This document shows, piece by piece, positions 7,579 through 14,239 of a DNA stretch of 58,330 nucleotides. Where the stretch lies: positions 1 through 58,330 of the forward strand of contig NZ_MSTI01000039.1 in assembly GCF_001949125.1 (NCBI RefSeq), read 5' to 3'. Both the position numbers and the translations under genes were made by a program. Position 1 is the first letter of the stretch; every line of letters starts with the position of its first letter. The DNA comes from Deinococcus marmoris. Its GTDB lineage: Bacteria > Deinococcota > Deinococci > Deinococcales > Deinococcaceae. The notes below the pieces were generated by a model. It had not been told where the DNA came from. It searched no databases and was given only the letters and a program-made list of their open reading frames with translations.

Positions 7579-8247
7579 TCATTTCTCGACCCGTGGGGCG
7601 AGCGCCAAGCGCATCAGGTACCGCTGCCCGCCGCCCTGTCGCCGGTACTTGCGGTACACGACGGTCAGTTCCTTCTGCAGGGCCTTGGCCTCGTCGAAGG
7701 TCAGGGCCAGGTCGTCAACCCAGATGTCCAGGAACGCGGGCGAGCGGCGGTCAAGCAGGTCAGGGGCCGTCTCTCCGTCCACGGTGTGCTGCATCACCAG
7801 CCGACCCTGGCGATCCAGGTCAAAGCGCAGCCCCCACTCCCGCAGCCCCCACGCCTCCAGGTACGCCGTGGCCGCCTCCGTCATGCTGTGGAGGAAACCA
7901 TCCCGGCGCTGCTCCCAGTCCTGACGGGACAGGCCCTGGGCCGTCTCTGCCGGTGCCTGCTGGAACGGCACGAAGTAGCTGTCCGCCACCGCGCGGTACC
8001 ACTTCACCGCGCGGCCGCGCCGCCGCTCCTCGCGCGCAATGAGTACCAATTCTGCCTGTACCAGCACCCGCACGCGGTATAGCAGCGAGTTGAGTGGCAC
8101 CTGCAGTTCCCCCGCCAGGTCGCTGAGGGTTCGCTCCCGACCGACCAGCGCGCCGAGGAGACGCCGGGCCCCTGGGTCGAGCAGCAGTTTCGCGGCCGCC
8201 GCCTGCGTCACCCGGTGGGCCACGCTACTTCCAAGTCTGTGTCCCAT
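7579..8247 (-). CDS. Winged-helix regulator (HTH_20/ArsR-like)
   Basis: With the start at 8247 the protein has 222 residues. Residues about 15-85 look like an ArsR-type winged helix: LLLDPGARRLLGALVGRERTLSDLAGELQ, then a recognition helix, then the wing near EERRRGRAVKWYRAV. The rest is helical and unassigned. The upstream extension in the same frame runs into the divergent crotonase gene and is not credible. The 52-bp gap to that gene holds GTAGA/TCTAC, a small dyad. It probably controls the crotonase gene and itself. The ligand is unknown. Confidence 0.7.
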   Translation of the reverse strand: MGHRLGSSVAHRVTQAAAAKLLLDPGARRLLGALVGRERTLSDLAGELQVPLNSLLYRVRVLVQAELVLIAREERRRGRAVKWYRAVADSYFVPFQQAPAETAQGLSRQDWEQRRDGFLHSMTEAATAYLEAWGLREWGLRFDLDRQGRLVMQHTVDGETAPDLLDRRSPAFLDIWVDDLALTFDEAKALQKELTVVYRKYRRQGGGQRYLMRLALAPRVEK

Positions 8248-8299
8248 ACGAAGTAGAGGCAGTCTACAGTAAATGGGCATCACATCCCAGGAGGCACGT

Positions 8300-9106
8300 A
8301 TGACGCACCCCACCGACCCGGCGCCAGCCCGAGTCACCACCGAACGCCGTGGAGCACTGCTGCTGATGGGCCTTGATCGGCCCGACAAGCGCAACGCCTT
8401 CGACACCGCGATGCTGCTCGAACTGGCCACGGCACTCACTCAGATCGAGGACGACGACGAGCTGCGCTGCGGCGTGCTGTTCGCGCATGGCAGCATGTTC
8501 ACCGGCGGCCTCGACCTGGGTGAGGTGGCTCCCCAGATCGCGGCGGGCACCTTTGCCATGCCCACAGAGCTGGTCGATCCCTGGGGCGTCCAGGGACGCA
8601 CGCGGACCAAACCCTTGGTGGTCGCCGTGCAGGGCAAGTGCCTCACGCTGGGCATCGAGTTGCTGCTGGCCGCCGACCTGCGGATCGCGGCGCAGGACGC
8701 CACCTTCGCGCAGATCGAGATTCAGCGCGGCATCTTCCCCTTCGGTGGGGCCACCCTGCGCTTCCCGCAGGTGGCAGGCTGGGGCAACGCCATGCGGTAC
8801 CTGTTGACCGGAGACGAATTCGGCGCTGCGGAAGCCTACCGGCTGGGTTTGGTGCAGGAGGTGGTGGAGACCGGACGCGAGCTGGAACGGGCGACCGAAC
8901 TGGCCGGGCGAATCGCGGCGCAGGCCCCGCTGGGCGTGAAGGCCACCCTGGCCTCGGCGCGCCAGGCGACGGAGGGCGGCGCACACTTCCAGGCGGCGGC
9001 GCAGCAGCTAGGGCCAGAGATCACGCGGCTATTCGGCACGGCCGACGCGCAAGAGGGGCTGCATTCCTTCTTCGAGCGCCGCGAAGCGAAGTTCACGGGA
9101 CGATAA
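8300..9106 (+). CDS. Enoyl-CoA hydratase/isomerase (crotonase) family protein
   Basis: AGGAGG at 8289-8294 fixes the ATG at 8300 and gives 268 residues. The crotonase signature is present: DRPDKRNAFD near the N terminus, an oxyanion-hole segment around GSMFTGGLDLGEV, then KPLVVAVQGKCLTLGIELLLAADLRIA and FPFGGATLRFPQVAGWGNAM. The usual catalytic glutamates are not all obvious, so the exact reaction (hydratase, isomerase or other acyl-CoA chemistry) is open. It is passenger cargo of the Tn3-type element, next to a divergent ArsR-like regulator. No other acyl-CoA genes are near, which suggests a stand-alone catabolic or detoxifying role. Confidence 0.85.
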   Translation: MTHPTDPAPARVTTERRGALLLMGLDRPDKRNAFDTAMLLELATALTQIEDDDELRCGVLFAHGSMFTGGLDLGEVAPQIAAGTFAMPTELVDPWGVQGRTRTKPLVVAVQGKCLTLGIELLLAADLRIAAQDATFAQIEIQRGIFPFGGATLRFPQVAGWGNAMRYLLTGDEFGAAEAYRLGLVQEVVETGRELERATELAGRIAAQAPLGVKATLASARQATEGGAHFQAAAQQLGPEITRLFGTADAQEGLHSFFERREAKFTGR

Positions 9107-9220
9107 CCTGAAGCCAGCGGGCACGCGGGCAGGTCGAACGGGCACCGTCCTATCTCGACCTGCCCGCGTGCATCCCGAACCGTCTACGCTTGGAGCGCTC
9201 CACCTCGGCCCCGTCGGGAA

Positions 9221-9541
9221 TCAACTGACCGGCTTTCCGCCGACTTCGAACCTGTCCACCACGCTGGCCGGGGCCTGAAAGTCGTAGTCGGGAATGTCGT
9301 CCTGCTCGGCCACGACCTGACCTTTCACCACCTGCATCCAACTGCCGTACACCCACGCCTTCTCGAACATGACGCGCACCGCGCCCAGCTGTAGACCGTG
9401 GAACTGCTCCCTCGTTAGGAGGTCGTCGATACGGGTATTTTCCTTGACCCGAAAACAGCGGTTGACGCCCTTGGAGTGCAGGTACACGCACCCATTCCTC
9501 CCTACAAATTGTCGGTCCTCAATCGAGACTGCCCATCCCAT
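9221..9541 (-). pseudogene. IS4-family transposase fragment
   Basis: The 106-residue reading frame starts inside an IS4 transposase core. It has SIEDRQFVG (the DREF-type catalytic Asp region) and NRCFRVKENTRI, then a long segment ending WVYGSWMQVVKG, and then diverges. There is no N-terminal domain, no catalytic Glu region and no visible inverted repeats. It is therefore a broken internal fragment. It shows that an IS entered the Tn3-type element before decay. Confidence 0.65.
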
Positions 9542-9704
9542 CGCCGGAAAAATCTTCTATAGTTTGGAAACGAGCGTGCAGTACCACTGCTGCGGCCAGG
9601 CGTCTTCATGGGCGATGGTCTGGCCAAGACGTTGTCCTGATAAGGCGACACCGTCCAGACCAGGAGAAGCACCCACCCAGTGCACCGCCGAACACCAGTC
9701 AGCG

Positions 9705-10295
9705 CTACCGGTGGACGATCTCCATCACGGTGTTCTTGCTCAGGTCTAGATCGCGCGCGATCTGGCGGTACGAGCAGCCCTCTTCCCGCAACTTCAGCAC
9801 CCTGGACTGATACCGGTCGGCCTTGACCCGCACGCCAGGTTGCCGGCCGAACTTGACCCCGCGTTCCTGGGCGGAGGCCACTCCGGACCGGATGCGCTCG
9901 CGCAGCAGGTCACGCTCGAACTCGGCCAGGGCAGCCATCAGCGACGCGAACAACTTGCCCTGCGGTGAGCGCAGATCGAATTGCAGCCCGGTCTGGGCGA
10001 TCACTGAGACGCCGCACGCCTCCAACTCCTGCAGGGTGCTCAAGAGGTCGGTCGACGACCGACCCCAGCGCGTCAGCTCCGTTACCAGCACGCCCCCGAT
10101 CTGCCTGGCCCGCACCAGCGTCAGGACCTTAGCGCGCTCGACCCGGTCGTCTTTGCTGCCAGAGGCGGTCTTCAAGGAGACCGCCACGACATCGTACCCG
10201 GCCCGCTCGGCGAATGCCAGCAGATCACGCTCCTGTCGTTCACACGACTGATCGGCCGTGGAAACCCGGCAGTAGAGTGCGGCGCACTGTCCCAT
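9705..10295 (-). CDS. tnpR: Serine resolvase/invertase (TnpR-like)
   Basis: The 196-residue protein has the full small serine recombinase layout. Nucleophile Ser12 lies in YCRVSTADQ. ELTRWGRSSTDLL and LFASLMAALAEFERDLLRERI form the catalytic and long E helices. A C-terminal Hin-like HTH ends SYRQIARDLDLSKNTVMEIV. It lies at the right end of the Tn3-type element and reads inward. The spacer upstream has a dyad that may be its res site. It would resolve cointegrates. With no tnpA present it may now act on related elements only. Confidence 0.92.
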   Translation of the reverse strand: MGQCAALYCRVSTADQSCERQERDLLAFAERAGYDVVAVSLKTASGSKDDRVERAKVLTLVRARQIGGVLVTELTRWGRSSTDLLSTLQELEACGVSVIAQTGLQFDLRSPQGKLFASLMAALAEFERDLLRERIRSGVASAQERGVKFGRQPGVRVKADRYQSRVLKLREEGCSYRQIARDLDLSKNTVMEIVHR

Positions 10296-10452
10296 TTAAA
10301 CCCTCCCGATTCTAGCCCTGAAAAACAGCGTGTTTCCGGGGGCCAGCAGGTGTCCCGTTCGAAGTAGAGCTTGATGGGGACACGGCAGTCCATTAGGCGG
10401 CGTTCCCAGTGTGGGGCTGGCTGAAGCTGAGAAATTCGGGCCTTTTCTTCCG
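10296..10452. promoter_or_regulatory. Possible res site and resolvase promoter
   Basis: AAACA-GCG-TGTTT at 10323-10335 is a perfect dyad 28 bp upstream of the resolvase start, within a larger imperfect dyad. Resolvase sites normally lie next to tnpR, so this is a candidate for subsite I. I could not mark the other subsites with confidence. Confidence 0.4.
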
Positions 10453-10490
10453 CTTAGCGTAGTAGGGCGCACGGATCTTGAGGTGAACCC
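10453..10490 (-). repeat. Right 38-bp Tn3-type terminal repeat, without MITE
   Basis: Read inward on the minus strand it starts GGGTTCACCTCAAGATC and ends CCTACTACGCTAAG, 38 bp in all. It matches the left end at 7265-7417 once the MITE is removed, so it shows what the undisrupted terminus looks like. Confidence 0.75.
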
Positions 10491-10507
10491 TGCGACGATG
10501 ATCTCGC

Positions 10508-11002
10508 ATGCTCACCTACCGCATCCGCGACGCCACGCAGCCCGAAGGCACTGATCCCAAGGTCCTGGTCCACGTTTGCAACGATCAGGGCCACTGGGGT
10601 GCTGGTTTCGTCCTGGCCTTATCGCGACGGTTCAAGCAGCCGGAGGCCGCCTACCGGGCCTGGGCCACGGGGCAGACCGACACACAGAATCCATTCGAAC
10701 TGGGCTGCGTGCAGTTCGTGGACGTCGAACCCGGTCTGTGGGTCGCGAACCTGATTGGGCAGCACGACATTGCCCGTCAGGCGCGGCCTGCCAGCAGGCC
10801 GCCAGTGCGGTATGACGCCATCCGTGCAGGTCTCAGGCGGGTCCGTACCTTTGCTCAGGCGCATCAGGCGAGCGTACACATGCCCCGCATCGGCGCGGGC
10901 CTAGTAGGTGGGGACTGGACAGTGATTGAGGGCATCGTGCAAGAGGAACTGACCGATCAGGGCATTGCCGTGACTGTGTACGACCTGCCAACGCGCCCAT
11001 GA
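10508..11002 (+). CDS. Macrodomain protein (ADP-ribose binding/hydrolase)
   Basis: The 164-residue protein is a single macrodomain. VLVHVCNDQGHWGAGFVLALS is the first ADP-ribose-binding loop with its Asn and Gly residues, and MPRIGAGLVGGDW is the second, diphosphate-binding loop. It resembles the Appr-1''-p phosphatase/ALC1-like group that removes ADP-ribose from proteins or metabolites. It sits just outside the right end of the Tn3-type element and before a toxin-antitoxin operon. No DarT-like ADP-ribosyltransferase is adjacent, so a DarG-type antitoxin role is not supported. Confidence 0.82.
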   Translation: MLTYRIRDATQPEGTDPKVLVHVCNDQGHWGAGFVLALSRRFKQPEAAYRAWATGQTDTQNPFELGCVQFVDVEPGLWVANLIGQHDIARQARPASRPPVRYDAIRAGLRRVRTFAQAHQASVHMPRIGAGLVGGDWTVIEGIVQEELTDQGIAVTVYDLPTRP

Positions 11003-11338
11003 CCAGACTGTCCTTCGCTGGCCTGCATAAACACCTCGTCAAGGCTCTTCCGGAGCTTTCGTGGCCTATGAAGTTGCTGTGCGAGGACGAAGTCTTCAGC
11101 TCACTCCGTGCGCTATGGATCGGCAGAACTGCGCCATGTGCTGCGGTAGATTCCAGAGAGAATAGGCGAGATTCTACACGTCTTGATACGGCCTTTTTCT
11201 GCACTGGGACAGCCGGAAACTAAAGTTGTCAGCTACTGAGACTGAGGTCTTATAGAGTGTGGGAATGAGTGCCAGGGAAGCCAGAGAGGCCAAGGTTGAA
11301 AACCCAGTGCCGTTAATAGTATTGTTAACACGGGTGGT
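11003..11338. other. Spacer before the toxin-antitoxin operon
   Basis: A 74-codon frame (10999-11223) overlaps the macrodomain stop, but it has no recognisable features and I do not call it. The useful signal is GTTAATAGTATTGTTAAC at 11312-11329, a dyad with GTTAA/TTAAC arms 10 bp before the toxin start. Confidence 0.4.
11312..11329. promoter_or_regulatory. Dyad operator upstream of the HigB-like toxin
   Basis: GTTAA and TTAAC arms are separated by 8 bp directly before the first gene of the operon. Antitoxins of this class repress by binding such dyads, so this is the expected operator. Binding is inferred. Confidence 0.45.
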
Positions 11339-11725
11339 GTGGTGACGTACCGCTTGCACCTAGCCCGACATCCCTCCAATCTCACCGCCCCTCAAGCTCT
11401 GATCATTCAGGATTTCCTGAAAATGGCAGGAAAGGGCCAGCGGACTTGCCTCAGGGCCGTAGTCGAGATGTGTGCCGACCTGCATCAGAATGGTCGTGAT
11501 TGCCGTTACCTGAAATCGTTCGGCGGCCCCGTTTATGAGTTGAAGAAGCGCGCTTCAGACGGCGGTGCCCGGGTCTACGTCCTGGCCATTGGTGCAGAAT
11601 TCGTCCTGGTTCACGCCGAGTGCAAGAACGAAAACCAGGCCGACCAGAACCTTCTCCTCGACGTTTCTGATGTGTATGACGCCATCATGGGACATCAACC
11701 TGTTTTAGAGCCAAGAAGGAGTTGA
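11339..11725 (+). CDS. HigB/RelE-like toxin
   Basis: The 128-residue protein shows the RelE/HigB-like (Gp49 family) pattern. It has a central YLKSFGGPVYELKKR strand with basic residues, then ARVYVLAIGAEFVLVHAECKN and a short C-terminal helix. Such toxins cut mRNA on the ribosome. It starts at GTG 11339 (another GTG follows directly) and precedes the antitoxin gene by one base, the inverted order typical of higBA. Together with the following chaperone-like gene it forms a toxin-antitoxin-chaperone arrangement. Confidence 0.72.
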   Translation: MVTYRLHLARHPSNLTAPQALIIQDFLKMAGKGQRTCLRAVVEMCADLHQNGRDCRYLKSFGGPVYELKKRASDGGARVYVLAIGAEFVLVHAECKNENQADQNLLLDVSDVYDAIMGHQPVLEPRRS

Positions 11726-11726
11726 T

Positions 11727-12197
11727 ATGACCACCCGAGAAGAGCGACTCGTCGCATTGCTCGCGCAGCCCGAGGGTGCTGCACCTATGCCCGACTCTAT
11801 TCCAGCCGGGCTCTTGCAGGCGATCACGCCGGACCAACTCGCTGGCGCTGTGCAAAGCGCCATTGCCACGCAAGCAGCCGGGGAAGCCCTGCATCAGGCC
11901 AGACGGCAACGTGAACTGTCACTGCGACAAGCCGGCGCTGCCAGTGGCCGCAGCGCGCCACGTGTGAAAGCCATCGAAGGTACAGATCTCGACATCCACC
12001 TTGGGACGGTGGTGGAGCACGCCCAGGCGCTAGGCTACGAAGTAAAGCTGGTTCTTACGGCAGTCACCGGTGGCCGTCCAATCGAAGCTCACCTCACCGC
12101 GCCTGAGAAACAGGCAGATGCTGATCAGGGGCCGACAACAACCATGAAGGGTGAGACCCGCCTCAAGGTGCGCGCCGCAAGTCGCGTGAAAGGTTAA
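11727..12197 (+). CDS. HigA-like XRE antitoxin with C-terminal extension
   Basis: The 156-residue protein has an HTH around LHQARRQRELSLRQAGAASGRSAPRVKAIEG, followed by LGTVVEHAQALGYEVKLVL. After that comes a roughly 45-residue polar tail. In toxin-antitoxin-chaperone systems the antitoxin carries a C-terminal chaperone-addiction segment, and the tail here is in the right place for that. It would neutralise the upstream toxin and repress the operon. The role of the tail is inferred from gene order, not from a recognised motif. Confidence 0.7.
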   Translation: MTTREERLVALLAQPEGAAPMPDSIPAGLLQAITPDQLAGAVQSAIATQAAGEALHQARRQRELSLRQAGAASGRSAPRVKAIEGTDLDIHLGTVVEHAQALGYEVKLVLTAVTGGRPIEAHLTAPEKQADADQGPTTTMKGETRLKVRAASRVKG

Positions 12198-12206
12198 AGG
12201 TCCCGT

Positions 12207-14114
12207 TTGACGATTTCTCGCCTCGACTGTCTGGCCTTCCATACCGACATTCATACCGGGCTCTCCCAGGATCACGAATACGATGTTGTGCTTCGGCATG
12301 AGGTGTACTCACATCCCCGGCACCAGACCGTAGAGTGGCAGGTCAATCTTGACTTCCAAGGTCTCACGGCGTGCGAGGTTCGCGCACGCTATCGTCTGCA
12401 GGTCGATGATACGGACGGCCACGAGTGGACTGCGCTCGAAGCCTCGTGGCCATATCTGCGGCAGCAGGCTGGGGCTTTCCTCGCAGAACAGGGGTTGCCA
12501 CATTTTCTTCCGGTAGATCTGCCTCTGGACCAGCCACAACACCAAGACCGTGCCCCGAAACTCCATGAACTGGAGCGGCCTGAGATTCCACCAAGAACAC
12601 CCTCGTCCGAGCCGCTACCCCGGCGACCACTCCCACTCCCTGGGAGGCTGACGATCATCTTGAGTATCCAGCAGACCCTACAGCGCATCGTACAGGGCGA
12701 GGGAAACTGGCTGCTGGGTGCCGTTCAGCTGTACGGGGCACTCCTGGGGGCCACCCGCTCCCGGTCAAAAGGGACGCGCCTGGAATGGCATGTCCGGAAC
12801 GATACGCTGCAAGCCCGATTCTTTGAGGACGCGACGGGAGCGTCCCTTTCAGGCTTCAGGGCTCTTGAGCTGTTCGATCAGCGGATGCTACTCGCCACGG
12901 CGCGGCAGATCGTGGCAGCGCTCATGGACGACGTTTTGACCCGCCAGAGCAATATGATGACCGGTCAACTCACAGACAGTTTTCAGGACGATGTTGACAA
13001 CCTCATCAACACGCCGGACGGAGCGGACGACGTTCACCTGACGCTCGCAGCAAAGATTGTAGAAGGCGAATCTCAGGAAGACGGAGAGTCAGCCCTGAGT
13101 CATCTTTACCAGTATGTGGTTGCCCCCTTAAAAGAACTCAGGCGGCCCAGCCCGCTGAAAGAAAAACCTCTGGTCGAGCACATTCCTCTACTCAACGGCG
13201 AACCGATGTCGATGACCTCAACCGGTACCTTCAGCGAAGGCGGGTGCACCGACATTCTGTCGGTGACGATGATCATCACAGATGCGGGTTATCTATTCGA
13301 GGATCCTGATCCCCTATCGCATAACGTGCCTCTCAGCCAGCCGACGATGTACCGACTCCGACACTTGCACCTCGACCAGTCGCAAGCTCCTGCGCTGCTG
13401 TTCGTGACCGACCTGAATCTGGATACCGACGTCTCCAGCCTTCAGAGTGACCAGCTAGACGACGATTTTTCTGAAGAACAGCTGGCCCGCTGGCGTCGCG
13501 CCCGTGAATTGTCCGAATGCCCCTGGCCGCGGCATGGACAGGAACTCGGCCTTCAGGACCTCGAATGGCCCGAGAAGTCCGGCACTTTGCAGGAATTTGA
13601 GACCTGGATCCTGCAACAGGAGAAAGACAATCTCACGACCGCTCAGTGGCAGGAGATCATCCGCGTCGAAGGCCTGGATCTGGAGGCCCTCGTCAGGCGA
13701 GGTCAGATGCCGGTCGCAGTGCTAACGATTCTCGCGGAACATCCCGATGAGGCATTGAGGCGGGAAGTGGCTGAGCAAGTGGGTCTACCTGAGGCCCTCA
13801 TGGACCAGCTTTGGAACGACTCGGACGAGATCAGGTTGGGCCTTGCGAGAAATTCGACTCTTTCCGAACACCTCCAACGCCAGCTCGCTCACGTGGAGTC
13901 GGTCTTCGTCAGAGAAGAGCTCGCATTCAATCCTAGCCTGCTCCCCGAGCTTCTCGAACTTCTCGCCGAGGATCCGTTCTACCCTATCCGCATGAACGTT
14001 GCAGGCAACACTGCCACGGCCGAAAGTGTATTGAGGCGACTGGCTGGTGACAGTCACGAGTGGGTTCGCGATGAGGCCTTGAAGGCACTGAGCGCTCGGC
14101 AGCTTGAGCTGTGA
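12207..14114 (+). CDS. SecB-like N-terminal domain fused to LRV-type repeats
   Basis: This is the third gene of the operon, with 635 residues and a TTG start. Residues about 1-115 follow a SecB-like pattern: alternating strands (VEWQVNLDFQGL, VRARYRLQV) and then ASWPYLRQQAGAFLAEQGLPHFLPVDL, like the PY-R and PP segments of SecB chaperones. A middle region of about 350 residues is unassigned. Residues about 500-630 hold leucine-rich-variant repeats, for example AEHPDEALRREVAEQ, ARNSTLSEHLQRQLA and AGNTATAESVLRRLA. Position after higBA suggests a chaperone that controls antitoxin folding. The SecB call is moderate; the repeat call is stronger. Confidence 0.55.
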   Translation: MTISRLDCLAFHTDIHTGLSQDHEYDVVLRHEVYSHPRHQTVEWQVNLDFQGLTACEVRARYRLQVDDTDGHEWTALEASWPYLRQQAGAFLAEQGLPHFLPVDLPLDQPQHQDRAPKLHELERPEIPPRTPSSEPLPRRPLPLPGRLTIILSIQQTLQRIVQGEGNWLLGAVQLYGALLGATRSRSKGTRLEWHVRNDTLQARFFEDATGASLSGFRALELFDQRMLLATARQIVAALMDDVLTRQSNMMTGQLTDSFQDDVDNLINTPDGADDVHLTLAAKIVEGESQEDGESALSHLYQYVVAPLKELRRPSPLKEKPLVEHIPLLNGEPMSMTSTGTFSEGGCTDILSVTMIITDAGYLFEDPDPLSHNVPLSQPTMYRLRHLHLDQSQAPALLFVTDLNLDTDVSSLQSDQLDDDFSEEQLARWRRARELSECPWPRHGQELGLQDLEWPEKSGTLQEFETWILQQEKDNLTTAQWQEIIRVEGLDLEALVRRGQMPVAVLTILAEHPDEALRREVAEQVGLPEALMDQLWNDSDEIRLGLARNSTLSEHLQRQLAHVESVFVREELAFNPSLLPELLELLAEDPFYPIRMNVAGNTATAESVLRRLAGDSHEWVRDEALKALSARQLEL

Positions 14115-14239
14115 AAACTAGCGCCCAGCGCGTTCCGAGCCAGGATTACACCGACCTTTCGCCCGTCAGAGGCTCCATCCTGACCCGGACAGGTTTCTGG
14201 GATCGACTCAGATGAGCCTGAGCCTCTACTTCACACCGT

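Larger units (their letters stand above)
7265..10490. mobile_element. Tn3-type element without transposase
   Basis: The left terminal repeat is 38 bp (7265-7281 plus 7397-7417, split by a MITE). The right is 10453-10490 in reverse orientation. Both read GGG(G/T)TCAC at the outside, share CAAGATC and CGCCCTACTACGCTAAG, and end in GCTAAG as Tn3-family termini do. Inside are a regulator, a crotonase, an IS4 remnant and a serine resolvase, but no tnpA. Flanking 5-mers (GACTG and TGCGA) do not match, so either the ends were shuffled or the insertion is old. It could move only if a transposase acts in trans. Confidence 0.7.

Noticed and set aside
7371..8082. Plus-strand genes opposite the ArsR-like regulator
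   Set aside because: They are rich in Arg, Pro and Ser as expected for antisense frames in GC-rich DNA, and the minus frame has an HTH.
10508..11002. DarG antitoxin of a DarTG system
   Set aside because: It is a single macrodomain without the DarG C-terminal domain and no DarT gene is adjacent.
10999..11223. 74-codon gene after the macrodomain gene
   Set aside because: It overlaps the stop by 4 bp as a coupled gene would, but nothing in the protein supports it.
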